Source: an uncultured Lachnospiraceae bacterium
GTDB lineage: Bacteria > Bacillota > Clostridia > Lachnospirales > Lachnospiraceae
Direction: 5' to 3'
Assembly (NCBI GenBank): GCA_910577735.1
Contig: CAJTOO010000011.1
Location: 62,124 to 126,123, forward strand
DNA length: 64,000 nucleotides
Part shown: piece by piece, positions 1-8,202 of the stretch
Position numbering within the stretch: the stretch's first letter is position 1
How the letters are laid out: each line of letters begins with the position of its first letter
Translations under genes and position numbers: made by a program
Notes under the pieces: model-generated
What the model saw: only the letters and a program-made list of their open reading frames with translations
Database searches by the model: none
What the model was told of the DNA's origin: nothing

Positions 1-630
1 GGTGGAACAGTTCACTCCTACAGCCGCCACACCCAGGTTTTCCAGTACGACAGCAGCTGTAACCGCATCTGTTCCAAACAGGGTCCGTCCATCTGCCTCA
101 AAGGTAAGCGTCGCCATAACCGCCAGATCACAGACCTCTTTCGCAGCAATCACTGCTGCTCTGGTCTCCTGCAGGCTCATCATGGTCTCCACCACTAACA
201 AATCAACCCCAGCCTCCACGAGACAGCCAATCTGTTCCTTGTATACAGCAACCAGTTCTTCAAGGTCCAGACGGCCCATGGGTGCAAGCTGTTCCCCTGT
301 CATGGTGATATCTCCGGCCACATAAGCACGCTGTCCGGCCGCTTCTTTAGAAATCGCAACCAGATCGTGATTCATCTGCCGGATGTTTTCTTCCAATCCG
401 TACTCTTTCAGTTTGATGCGGTTCGCCGTAAAAGTGGGTGCATAAATAATACGGCTGCCTGCGTCTATAAAGTCTTTCTGCAGCGTAACGAGAACCTCTT
501 TATTTTCTAAAATCCACTGTTCCGGACACACACCTGAGGGCATGCCTTTTTTTTGTAAATTAGAACCGGTAGCCCCATCCAGGAAAATGGGCGTGTCCTG
601 AATCAATGCTCTAAATGTCTGTTTATCCAT
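1..630 (-). CDS. Homocysteine S-methyltransferase / methionine synthase N-terminal domain (partial, runs off left edge)
   Basis: The first 210 codons of a minus-strand gene are visible; its 3' end lies outside the window. The protein opens MDKQTFRALIQ and continues with LDGATGSNLQKKGM, the N-terminal signature of the homocysteine S-methyltransferase fold used by MetH and betaine/S-methylmethionine methyltransferases. The last visible residues, AVGVNCST, hold the first zinc-ligand cysteine of that family. The start at 630 has AGGA six bases upstream; an in-frame ATG at 636 is possible. The family moves a methyl group to homocysteine to give methionine. Full-length cobalamin-dependent MetH would need folate- and B12-binding domains beyond the edge, so MetH cannot be told from a short methyltransferase here. 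Confidence 0.85.
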   Translation of the reverse strand, partial: MDKQTFRALIQDTPIFLDGATGSNLQKKGMPSGVCPEQWILENKEVLVTLQKDFIDAGSRIIYAPTFTANRIKLKEYGLEENIRQMNHDLVAISKEAAGQRAYVAGDITMTGEQLAPMGRLDLEELVAVYKEQIGCLVEAGVDLLVVETMMSLQETRAAVIAAKEVCDLAVMATLTFEADGRTLFGTDAVTAAVVLENLGVAAVGVNCST

Positions 631-686
631 ATGCATTCCTATTCCGGAGCGTCTGCGCAGCGAAGTGCTTAATCTCCATGTTTTTA

Positions 687-1313
687 CTATTCTTCGCTTT
701 CCTCGGAAGGCTCCTCATAAAAGACGGTGTCATCGGTATCGAAGTCATCTTCTGCAGAATCTTCTTCTGGACTGTCTTCCCCTGATGATTCTTCTGTGCC
801 GTCTTCATCCTCTGTCTTATTCAGGAAACCGCCGCCAAAGATTCCCTCTTCTTCTGTGTATGTGACGCCTTCCCCCTCAGGGATTTCTCCATGCAGGATG
901 GTAATGATGTACTGGATGCGGACATTGGTCCGTTCATAATACTCTAATGCAGCCTGCCCCAGTGCCTCATCGTAGGTCTCTCCCTCATAGGCCTGATGAA
1001 ACAAGGCCACTGCCTCTTTCATATTCTCATCCGCTTCATCTGCCAGACTTTCCGCTGCGGAAAACTGTTCCGGGACTTCCAGCTGCGCCATCCAGGTAAT
1101 CTCATTCTGCAATCCGTCAAGATAAGCAAGAAGCTGTGACACTGCATCTTCCGAATTGGGATCAATGGCATTCATATTGTCATTATAAACGGCAGCATTT
1201 TCAAAAAAGGTACTCATATCCTCCTGATAAGCAAGAAGCGCCTCATCCTCCCCGCATCCCGTCAATAAAAAACCGCAGATAACAGCAGCTCCAAAAAATT
1301 TATACTTCTTCAA
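687..1313 (-). CDS. Small acidic lipoprotein of unknown function
   Basis: A 208-residue protein with a type II signal peptide: a short basic start (MKKYKF), a hydrophobic core and the lipobox LLTGC with the lipidated cysteine at residue 20. It should therefore be tethered to the outer face of the membrane. The middle is predicted helical and rich in Glu and Ala. The last 45 residues are a very acidic Glu/Asp/Ser tail without obvious fold. No enzymatic motif is seen and I do not recognise a named family. It sits 56 bp upstream of the methyltransferase gene on the same strand and has its own promoter at 1372-1400. Confidence 0.8.
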   Translation of the reverse strand: MKKYKFFGAAVICGFLLTGCGEDEALLAYQEDMSTFFENAAVYNDNMNAIDPNSEDAVSQLLAYLDGLQNEITWMAQLEVPEQFSAAESLADEADENMKEAVALFHQAYEGETYDEALGQAALEYYERTNVRIQYIITILHGEIPEGEGVTYTEEEGIFGGGFLNKTEDEDGTEESSGEDSPEEDSAEDDFDTDDTVFYEEPSEESEE

Positions 1314-1371
1314 TTGTATTCCCCTCCGGTCAAGCCTTATCTATTGTATTTATCATATTCCTTATTTAAAC

Positions 1372-1400
1372 ATAGTACTGATTTCCCGCCATTTCGTCAA
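1372..1400 (-). promoter_or_regulatory. Sigma-A type promoter of the lipoprotein gene
   Basis: On the minus strand TTGACG (1395-1400) lies 17 bp from TACTAT (1372-1377), 58 bp before the lipoprotein ATG. The -35 matches the consensus at 5 of 6 and the -10 at 4 of 6. Confidence 0.55.
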
Positions 1401-1417
1401 CCTATTTTTGACTCTAT

Positions 1418-1458
1418 AAAAAAGCGGATACCCCTGTTTCCGTGGATTATCCGCTTTT
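1418..1458 (-). terminator. Rho-independent terminator after the heavy-metal-binding gene
   Basis: The arms AAAAGCGGATA (1420-1430) and TATCCGCTTTT (1448-1458) pair over 11 bp. Read on the minus strand the stem is followed by a U-rich run. It lies 45 bp past the stop of the HMA-domain gene, closing the arsR transcript. Confidence 0.75.
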
Positions 1459-1503
1459 CTGGTCAATATTTCCTGTTTTGTTTTCTGTATAAAAGTTCAT
1501 TCA

Positions 1504-1722
1504 TCAGAATGCAATCTCACAGTCAGGTTCTACCTTTTTACAAGCTTTTAAAACCTGCTTCATGACAGCTTTCTCATCAGCGCCTTCCGCAAACTCCACC
1601 TTCATCTTCTGGGTCATAAAGCTTACCGTGGCATCTGTGACGCCCTCTGTCTTTTTGGCTGCTTCCTGCATTTTCTCCGCACAATTAGCACAATCCACTT
1701 CAATCTTATAGGTTTTACCCAT
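1504..1722 (-). CDS. Free-standing heavy-metal-associated (HMA) domain protein
   Basis: The start is set at 1722 (MGKTYKIEV) because AGGAGGAG sits just upstream; a longer reading from 1746 would place that ribosome site inside the gene. The 72-residue product is a single HMA ferredoxin-like domain with the metal-binding pair C11-A-N-C14 in DCANCAEK. That form is typical of the N-terminal domains of zinc/cadmium P-type ATPases, while copper chaperones usually have MxCxxC. It probably binds a soft or borderline metal in the cytoplasm. It lies 64 bp downstream of the ArsR gene in the same transcript, and no ATPase gene follows before the terminator. Confidence 0.85.
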   Translation of the reverse strand: MGKTYKIEVDCANCAEKMQEAAKKTEGVTDATVSFMTQKMKVEFAEGADEKAVMKQVLKACKKVEPDCEIAF

Positions 1723-1786
1723 GGTATTCTCCTCCTGCATTTTCATGTATGATATTTTCTTGCGCCCTGCTCTTTAGGATTGCCGA

Positions 1787-2140
1787 TCACTCTTCCACAT
1801 GTTCCATTCCCATGCTAAGGATTGACCTGACATGTTCATCATCCAGAGAATAAAAGATGGATTTGCCTTCTCTGCGGAATTTTACCAGTTTGGATGTTTT
1901 TAAAATCCGCAGCTGATGACTGACAGAGGACTGGCTTAACCCCAGCAGTCCGGCAATATCATTCACACATAACTCTGTTTCCAACATGGCATACAAAATT
2001 TTAATCCTGGTGGAATCCCCGAACACTTTAAACAGCTCTGCCAGATCATAAAGGGTTTCATCTGCCGGCTGCTTGTCAAGAACGGCTTTCCTCAACTCTT
2101 CATGGGATTCCGGATATGCATTGTCACGCATGTGTTCCAT
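1787..2140 (-). CDS. ArsR/SmtB family zinc-type metalloregulatory repressor
   Basis: The start is placed at 2140 (MEHMRDNAY) on the basis of AAAGGAG seven bases upstream, giving 117 residues. A winged-helix core carries ELCVNDIAGLLGLSQSSVSHQLR as the recognition region (residues 56-78). The C-terminal helix has D101-x-H103-x10-H114-x2-E117, which is exactly the spacing of the alpha-5 Zn(II) site of SmtB and CzrA. The alpha-3 CVCD cadmium/lead site is incomplete (CVND). It should therefore be a zinc-responsive (possibly cobalt) repressor that leaves DNA when metal binds. It is co-transcribed with the HMA protein from a consensus promoter and likely autoregulates. Confidence 0.9.
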   Translation of the reverse strand: MEHMRDNAYPESHEELRKAVLDKQPADETLYDLAELFKVFGDSTRIKILYAMLETELCVNDIAGLLGLSQSSVSHQLRILKTSKLVKFRREGKSIFYSLDDEHVRSILSMGMEHVEE

Positions 2141-2163
2141 CCGCACTCTCCTTTTACATTTCA

Positions 2164-2187
2164 ACATATGTTTATCTGTTCATATTA
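2164..2187. promoter_or_regulatory. Possible ArsR/SmtB operator
   Basis: An imperfect inverted repeat with half-sites ATATG and CATAT, including TGTTCATAT, lies between the -10 box and the start of arsR. SmtB-type operators are built from ATATGAACA half-sites. The right half fits and the left half is degenerate (ATATGTTTA). Repressor bound here would overlap the transcription start. Confidence 0.4.
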
Positions 2188-2212
2188 TAAATTCATAAAC
2201 AATATATGTCAA
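2184..2212 (-). promoter_or_regulatory. Consensus sigma-A promoter of the arsR-HMA transcript
   Basis: On the minus strand TTGACA (2207-2212), a 17 bp spacer and TATAAT (2184-2189) match the consensus at every position. Such a strong promoter suits a gene held silent by its own repressor. Confidence 0.85.
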
Positions 2213-2228
2213 GCACTGTCTTAGCTTC

Positions 2229-2257
2229 TTGTAAGCGTTTTTTTATTTTGCTATAAT
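2229..2257 (+). promoter_or_regulatory. Sigma-A promoter of the sensor kinase / response regulator operon
   Basis: TTGTAA (2229-2234), a 17 bp spacer and TATAAT (2252-2257) lie 47 bp before the TTG start of the kinase. The promoter diverges from that of arsR, with the two -35 boxes 16 bp apart. Confidence 0.75.
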
Positions 2258-2304
2258 GTTATTGTATATTGTATTGACATAAGAATGCAGAGGAGGATCA
2301 ACTT

Positions 2305-4086
2305 TTGTACATACAGCGCATCAAAAACAGGTTCTTCAATCTTTCTTTAACTTCAAAGTTAAAATATATTTATACGGGTTTGATTTTTGTCTGCGTTTTT
2401 TGTAATCTTTTGATTCTATACAGCTTTTTTACCAAAGAAATACAAAAAACTGTTTCTGCACTCACCTCACAGACTGTGGAAACAGTATCTAAAAACGTAG
2501 ACAGTTCTCTGTCTGCCATTTCCAAAAGTTCAACCTATCTGCTGGGAACAACAGAAGTACAAAATTATCTTGTAGATATGAACCAGGCTGAATACGCTAT
2601 TCTGTCCAAGCAGCTGCGCAATTTTCTGTATATGTCACTTGAATCAATGCCTCTCGCTTCTTCTATTATTGTGATGCATCCTTCCGGGGTCTATGAGGGA
2701 GCTGCCCGGTATCATCTTCCCTCCGTGCAGATGAACCCGCCAACGGACACTTCCTGGTATGAAGAATTGTGTGAACAAAAAGGAGCTCCTATTCTAACCA
2801 TCAATGCAGGCGGTTATCTTATATTTGAAGATAACCACAACTATGTCACTTTGATACGCTTGATTAACAGTACTGAAAACGCACAGCCTCTGGGTTATTT
2901 GTTCATCAATATTTCCGTGGATTCTCTCCTTTCCTTTGCCAGAGAAGATGACAGTAATTATTCTGATTTTTATGTCTCTTCCGGAACAGAAACGATTCTT
3001 CCGTTTATGAATGACAACCTAAATCAATGGTTACGAAACGCCGCTATTGATACTTTACCGGCTGAAAACACTATCAGCCTTGGTTCAGATCGTTATCTTT
3101 TGTTAAAATTTCAAATCCCCGGTCTTGCTTGGAATTATATTGCTGCGATCAACTATAATCTGCTGACAAATCAACACAAGGCATTCCTTATCATATCAAT
3201 CATTATCATCATGATTTGTTTTGCCTTTTTTCTTTTGATTGCTCTTGGCACCAATCGTTTTGTAACCGCGCCGCTTCGTCAGCTCATGAATGCCATGAAA
3301 AAACCAGAAACCGGAGACTTTAATCATGCTTCCGTAACAGAATGTCAGGATGAGATCGGTCAGCTACAAAATGCCTACAATGACATGGTCGACAAAATAC
3401 AACAGCTTCTTGATGCTAAAGTTTCCGAACAAAAAAGACTGCGTAAAGCCGAACTAAATATTCTGCAGGAACAGATTAAGCCTCATTTTCTCTATAATAG
3501 TCTGGGTGCTATTTCTTATCTGGTGACTTCACAGCAAAATGAAAAAGCATATGAACTGATTATCTCCTTGTCGGAATATTATCGTGAAAGCCTGAGTAAA
3601 GGGAACAAAGTAATTCCACTATCCACAGAAATCAATATAGTCAAAAACTATTTAAAATTACAGAAGGTTCGATTCCCGGAAGCCTTTGTGGATGAATATG
3701 AATTAGAAGAAGACGCCCTGTCTTATCGGATTCCAAGACTTATATTACAGCCTTTGGTAGAGAATTGTCTTTACCATGGCATTATACCCACCTGTGATGC
3801 CGGCATAATTAAGATCAGTGTCTTTACAGATGCGGAACATCTTTTTATCCGTGTTACAGATAACGGTATCGGCATGGCACAACAAGATCTTGACAATATT
3901 CTGACTGACCGTTCAGAAAGGCCGGCACAGAGTTTTGGACTGAAAGGAACGATAGAACGTATGCAGATTTTCTACGAAACACAGAATATCTGTACCATAG
4001 ACAGTCAGCCCAATGAAGGAACTGAAATTACCTTTTTGATTCCACGAAATAAAACGGAGAGACAAGATGGAGAATTCGATTCTTAA
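2305..4086 (+). CDS. YesM-type sensor histidine kinase
   Basis: A 593-residue membrane kinase. The start is TTG, chosen because AGGAGG ends eight bases upstream. One transmembrane segment lies at about 22-43 and a second at 294-316; they flank an extracellular sensor region of the Cache type. A HAMP domain follows, then the His_kinase phosphoacceptor motif EQIKPHFLYNSL with H394. The HATPase domain carries N487 in QPLVENCLYHG and D519 in DNGIGM. Kinases of this LytS/YesM class respond to extracellular sugars or oligosaccharides, often with help from a binding protein. The next gene, its partner regulator, overlaps it by 20 bp. The converging sugar ABC/GH43 genes are the natural targets. Confidence 0.9.
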   Translation: MYIQRIKNRFFNLSLTSKLKYIYTGLIFVCVFCNLLILYSFFTKEIQKTVSALTSQTVETVSKNVDSSLSAISKSSTYLLGTTEVQNYLVDMNQAEYAILSKQLRNFLYMSLESMPLASSIIVMHPSGVYEGAARYHLPSVQMNPPTDTSWYEELCEQKGAPILTINAGGYLIFEDNHNYVTLIRLINSTENAQPLGYLFINISVDSLLSFAREDDSNYSDFYVSSGTETILPFMNDNLNQWLRNAAIDTLPAENTISLGSDRYLLLKFQIPGLAWNYIAAINYNLLTNQHKAFLIISIIIIMICFAFFLLIALGTNRFVTAPLRQLMNAMKKPETGDFNHASVTECQDEIGQLQNAYNDMVDKIQQLLDAKVSEQKRLRKAELNILQEQIKPHFLYNSLGAISYLVTSQQNEKAYELIISLSEYYRESLSKGNKVIPLSTEINIVKNYLKLQKVRFPEAFVDEYELEEDALSYRIPRLILQPLVENCLYHGIIPTCDAGIIKISVFTDAEHLFIRVTDNGIGMAQQDLDNILTDRSERPAQSFGLKGTIERMQIFYETQNICTIDSQPNEGTEITFLIPRNKTERQDGEFDS

Positions 4087-5668
4087 GGTTATTATTGTAG
4101 ATGATGAAGAACTGGCGCGTAAAATGCTGATTACGGGTACCAATTGGAGCGCCCTGCATATGGAGATTATTGGAGAGGCTGTCTCTGGTCAGGATGCGCT
4201 TTCTATGATGGAGGAGCAGATTCCGGATATCCTCTTTACCGATATCAAGATGCCTTACATGGATGGCATGGAACTTTGCAGTATTGTGACCAGGCGATAT
4301 CCTCATATTAAAATTGTCATCACCACAGCTTTTAAGGATTTTGATTATGCACATCAATGCATTAGTCTGGGCGTATCAAATTTTCTGTTAAAGCCCATCA
4401 ATCGAAATGAACTTTTATCAACGCTGTTAAAACTGCGGGAACAGATTGAAAAGGAGAAACAGCAATGGCTGGAATTCGATCATCTTAAGGAAATTCTGGA
4501 AAAAAATTTCTCTTTCTTAAGAGAACGGTTTTTGTTGGAATTCTGCGAGAACAGTACCCGTTCTGCTTCTACAGAAAAGCAGATTTCCTACTATTTTCCG
4601 GAAGGGATTCCCTCTTATATTCAGGTTACGCTTTTAGAGGCATACTCCCCATATATAGGAAATCTGACAGAAGAAGAACGTCTGCTGCAGGACATGAAAA
4701 ATCTGGAGTTCATCAAGAATTATCTGAAAGATAGGAATCATATTGAGATATTTGCCGACAACAACCATCACCTTGTACTGCTGACCTACTCTTCCAATGT
4801 ACAGGTGATTTCCCTGTGTGAACAGCTGCAGCGTAGTATTTACCAGACTTCTGGCAATGAAATTCTATTTGGCATCGGAAATCATTATGACAACTTTTAT
4901 AAGGCAGAAACTTCCTGGATGGAGGCTCTTGAATCTCTGAAATTCAGCCGCTACATGCCCAATCAGCCAATCATTGTCTACCAGAACGACATACATGTTC
5001 AGAATACGGGCTGGACTGCCTCCCCGACAGAACTGGAGGATATCAAGTTTTATGTCAAGGCAGGCCTTCCTGACTCTGTTCAAAAGCACCTTACCACGCT
5101 TTATACGGAACCTGCCGGCGGCCTGATCAGTCTGGAACATGCGCGTATGCTGTCCATGACGTTATTATCTTCTGCCGTCAACGTGGCAAATGATATTGGC
5201 ATCCCCCTGGATAACATGTTCTCCGACTATGGCAACTCCTTTTTGCAGATATTGCTGGAACCCACCAGTCAGGATCTGCGCAGCCGTACCAGTGCATTTC
5301 TCATTCGACTGGCAACGGAGATTGCAACCTACCGAACCAATAAAAGTAAAAATGTGCTCTGGGAGGTGATGCAGTATATACAGTCACATCTTACAGATTC
5401 AACGCTTTCCCTTGGATCTGTGGCGGAGACCTTTCATATGAATGACAGTTACTTAAGCCGCACCTTTACCAAAGAACTGGGATTTAGTTTCTCCAAATAT
5501 CTGAACAGGCTCCGCATGGAACATGCCATCACCTTGATCAACACCACCGACTTAAAGGCTTATCAGATTGCCGAAGCTGTGGGAATTCCCGATGCATACT
5601 ATTTTAGTAACTGTTTCAAAAAGTATACCGGCAAGTCTATTCGGGATTATAGAAAAGGAACAACCTGA
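4067..5668 (+). CDS. YesN-type response regulator with AraC DNA-binding domain
   Basis: A 533-residue regulator. The receiver domain spans residues 1-125, with IIVDDEE near the N-terminus and the phosphoacceptor D59 in LFTDIKMP. A middle region of about 280 residues has no clear motif. The C-terminal 100 residues are an AraC/XylS double helix-turn-helix ending in YYFSNCFKKYTGKSIRDYR. The start overlaps the end of the kinase gene, so the two are translationally coupled. Regulators of this class activate neighbouring carbohydrate ABC transporter and glycosidase genes; here the candidates are the minus-strand genes at 5.7-10.5 kb. The stop codon lies in the loop of the terminator hairpin. Confidence 0.9.
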   Translation: MENSILKVIIVDDEELARKMLITGTNWSALHMEIIGEAVSGQDALSMMEEQIPDILFTDIKMPYMDGMELCSIVTRRYPHIKIVITTAFKDFDYAHQCISLGVSNFLLKPINRNELLSTLLKLREQIEKEKQQWLEFDHLKEILEKNFSFLRERFLLEFCENSTRSASTEKQISYYFPEGIPSYIQVTLLEAYSPYIGNLTEEERLLQDMKNLEFIKNYLKDRNHIEIFADNNHHLVLLTYSSNVQVISLCEQLQRSIYQTSGNEILFGIGNHYDNFYKAETSWMEALESLKFSRYMPNQPIIVYQNDIHVQNTGWTASPTELEDIKFYVKAGLPDSVQKHLTTLYTEPAGGLISLEHARMLSMTLLSSAVNVANDIGIPLDNMFSDYGNSFLQILLEPTSQDLRSRTSAFLIRLATEIATYRTNKSKNVLWEVMQYIQSHLTDSTLSLGSVAETFHMNDSYLSRTFTKELGFSFSKYLNRLRMEHAITLINTTDLKAYQIAEAVGIPDAYYFSNCFKKYTGKSIRDYRKGTT

Positions 5669-5684
5669 GCATTGTTCCTTTTCT
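5651..5684. terminator. Bidirectional terminator between the regulator and GH43 genes
   Basis: A perfect 13 bp stem pairs 5651-5663 with 5672-5684, around an 8-base loop. It is A-rich on one side and T-rich on the other, so either transcript ends in a U-run. The loop contains the TGA of the response regulator, and the hairpin ends 11 bp from the GH43 stop. Confidence 0.85.
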
Positions 5685-5695
5685 AAATGGTCTTT

Positions 5696-7336
5696 TTATA
5701 TATATTTTCCGTCAATCTCCATATCTAACTCTTTATATGAAAAATAATCAAAATCAGCATGCAATCCGGTTCCCAGGCCGTCTACACAAAACATTCCGGT
5801 GAAAGCACCTGTAAATGCCGCATCATATACGGCTTTAATATATTCGTCAGATAATCTGGCGGAATCAAACCGATATGCCGTTTCCTGCCATGTATGCCCA
5901 TCGAAGGAATATAAATATTGATAGGAGATTCCCCTGACTTGTACCTTCAGATAAATATAATCAATATCCTCCGGAACCAGTATCGGTTTCTCCTGATAAA
6001 CACTAAAGGTCTTGCCAAGGTCTGTGGCTGCGACGTCAATCACTCTGCCGTATTTCTCGTGCCATGTAACCTGTATACAGGACCAGTTCTGGGTATTATA
6101 ATAGCAGGATAAGCCTGCAAATTGCTGGATATTCTTAGGTCTGTAATCCAGCCTGGTCTCCGCATCAAAGGTAAAGTGCTGCCATCTTCTGGCTACATGG
6201 GCCTGATGAAATGTGGATGCCAGTGACTGCCTTCCATATAATCTTAAATGCCCGGGACGATCTTTGAGTGACAGGGTGTCTTCCTCCAGCGGAACACGCA
6301 GTGTTTGAAAATGAAGGTTTAGTCTGTCTGCATCAAAATCATCCAGTACATTGATTTGTTCGTCTTCACAGGCTAATGCATCCGCAGGCGCTTCTACTTC
6401 CATCATTCCTTTATGTCCGCCCACAATGCGTGGCCAGCCATTATCGTCCCATACTAATTTTTGAATCCCCGTTTCTCTTCCAAGAGGACACCACCCCCTG
6501 TTCTCTGCGATTGATTCCGTATGATGATGAAGAGGCCTTCCCATAAGATGTGCAAAGTACCATTCTCCGGACGGGGTCTGCACCAGGGAACCATGTCCTG
6601 CTTTTTGAATCGGATGAAAAGGCGCATCTAATGTGGTCAGCATCGGAGCGCCTGGCTGTGTCTGGAACGTATCATACAGGGATTCTGCTCTGGCCACCCG
6701 TTCCTGATGGGCATATACTGTTCCGCCCTGCGCAACAAACAGATAATAATAGCCATTTATCTTATACAGATGCGGACCTTCTGTAAACCGGTCTGCTGTG
6801 CCCTTGTAAAGCACCCAGGGTTCTCCCACTAATTTCTGCTTTTCCGCAGAGTATTCTGTACACATGATTCCATAAAAAGGATGGTGAAAACTTCTGGGAT
6901 CCCAGTACTGATTGACCAGATATTTTTTCCCATCGTCATCATGAAATAAGGATGCGTCAAATCCGGCGCCGTTTAGTACGATCGGATCTGACCACGGCCC
7001 CATAATGTCTTTTGCTGTAATTAAATAATTGATGCAGTCCTTATAAGAGCCATCGGTTACTTTCACATCCGTATATACCAGATAAAATGTTCCCTTGTCA
7101 TAGGATAAATCCGGCGCCCAGACGCCGCCTGAATCCGGCTCTCCCCACATATTTAACAATCGTTTCTCCTTAAGCGGATAGGTAAGCAGTTTCCAATGCA
7201 CCAGGTCTTTGGATGTATGAATCCTGACACCGGGCCACCATTCAAAAGTTGACGATGCCATATAATAAGTATCCTTTACCCGTATCAAACTGGGATCCGG
7301 ATGAAAACCTTTTAAAACGGGATTTTGTATTTTCAT
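5696..7336 (-). CDS. Glycoside hydrolase family 43 (beta-xylosidase / arabinofuranosidase type), intracellular
   Basis: The start is set at 7336 (MKIQNPVLKGFHPDPS), preceded by AGAGGAG; the open frame continues further upstream only by running into the permease gene. The 546-residue protein has no signal peptide. An N-terminal five-bladed propeller (about 1-320) carries the GH43 catalytic acids D14 in FHPDPS, D127 in GFDASLF and E186 in TEGPHLYK. A C-terminal beta-sandwich (about 350-540) resembles that of family 43 beta-xylosidases. It likely hydrolyses imported xylo- or arabino-oligosaccharides in the cytoplasm. It is the last gene of the ABC operon, 23 bp after the permease. The exact substrate cannot be read from sequence. 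Confidence 0.9.
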   Translation of the reverse strand: MKIQNPVLKGFHPDPSLIRVKDTYYMASSTFEWWPGVRIHTSKDLVHWKLLTYPLKEKRLLNMWGEPDSGGVWAPDLSYDKGTFYLVYTDVKVTDGSYKDCINYLITAKDIMGPWSDPIVLNGAGFDASLFHDDDGKKYLVNQYWDPRSFHHPFYGIMCTEYSAEKQKLVGEPWVLYKGTADRFTEGPHLYKINGYYYLFVAQGGTVYAHQERVARAESLYDTFQTQPGAPMLTTLDAPFHPIQKAGHGSLVQTPSGEWYFAHLMGRPLHHHTESIAENRGWCPLGRETGIQKLVWDDNGWPRIVGGHKGMMEVEAPADALACEDEQINVLDDFDADRLNLHFQTLRVPLEEDTLSLKDRPGHLRLYGRQSLASTFHQAHVARRWQHFTFDAETRLDYRPKNIQQFAGLSCYYNTQNWSCIQVTWHEKYGRVIDVAATDLGKTFSVYQEKPILVPEDIDYIYLKVQVRGISYQYLYSFDGHTWQETAYRFDSARLSDEYIKAVYDAAFTGAFTGMFCVDGLGTGLHADFDYFSYKELDMEIDGKYI

Positions 7337-7359
7337 AAGCTGACTCCTCTCTGCTTTTA

Positions 7360-8190
7360 CTAACCTTTTACCGCACCTGCTACCATACCGCTCTGCACCT
7401 GGTTGCTGAACAATAAATAAATGACCACCGTAGGAAGCGTAGCTACCACAAGCCCCGCGCCCATGGTTCCCCAATCTGTTGTATACTGTCCTACCATCTG
7501 CATAATACCCACTGTCAATGTGCGGTATTTTTCGGAATTAATAAAGGTTATGGCAAACATCATCTCATTCCAGGTTGAGAGAAAGGTAAAAATAGAGATA
7601 GTTGCCAACGCCGGTTTCACAAGTGGAAGCACTATGGAAAAAAAGGTCCTGAATATCCCGCAGCCGTCCAAAAATGCCGATTCCTCCAACTCCAGAGGCA
7701 ATACCTGAAAGAATCCTATCATGAAAAAGATTGCCATCGGAAGTGCAAACGCAATGTAGGGAACGATGATTGCCTGATAAGTATCCAGCATTTTTAAATT
7801 CCGCAGCATAATAAATACCGGAAGAAGCACCGCATGAAGCGGAATCATCAGGCCAATGGAAAAAAACGGCTTGATGAAACGATTGGCATTTACTCTCATT
7901 CTGGCAATCGCATAAGAAACCATGCACGCAAGAATATCGGAAATCATAATGACAATGGCGGTCACAAGAATACTGTTTAATAAATAATGCCCAACGTTTG
8001 CATTAAACAATGCATTTTGATAATTGGACCAGTGAAATTCCCTGGGTATACCCATCACATTTCCGCTGTAGATTTCGTTATTGTCTTTCAATGAAAAAAA
8101 GGCAAGAAAGAGCAACGGATAAATCTGTACTATGGCAAATGCTATTAACAGAATATGGAGCAGAACTTTGGTCAGTTTTATCTTATTCAT
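7360..8190 (-). CDS. Sugar ABC transporter permease (MalG/AraQ type)
   Basis: A 276-residue integral membrane protein with six hydrophobic segments and the CUT1-family EAA loop, EESAFLDGCGIFRTFFSIVLPLVKP at about residues 187-211, which contacts the ATPase. The N-terminal segment and the start of the protein match the second permease of carbohydrate-uptake ABC systems. AGGGAGGGG precedes the start. It lies 12 bp downstream of its partner permease. No ATP-binding subunit is encoded in the operon, which is usual for clostridial CUT1 systems that share one MsmX-like ATPase encoded elsewhere. Confidence 0.92.
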   Translation of the reverse strand: MNKIKLTKVLLHILLIAFAIVQIYPLLFLAFFSLKDNNEIYSGNVMGIPREFHWSNYQNALFNANVGHYLLNSILVTAIVIMISDILACMVSYAIARMRVNANRFIKPFFSIGLMIPLHAVLLPVFIMLRNLKMLDTYQAIIVPYIAFALPMAIFFMIGFFQVLPLELEESAFLDGCGIFRTFFSIVLPLVKPALATISIFTFLSTWNEMMFAITFINSEKYRTLTVGIMQMVGQYTTDWGTMGAGLVVATLPTVVIYLLFSNQVQSGMVAGAVKG

Positions 8191-8202
8191 CTCTTCCCCT
8201 CC

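Noticed and set aside
623..676. A 17-codon leader peptide before the methyltransferase gene
   Set aside because: No ribosome site and no stalling or attenuation motif; the sequence looks like part of a dispersed leader motif.
5696..7474. Apparent extension of the GH43 gene into the permease gene, as if a fusion
   Set aside because: The family N-terminus and a good ribosome site place the start at 7336; the upstream codons are merely an open frame across the permease end.
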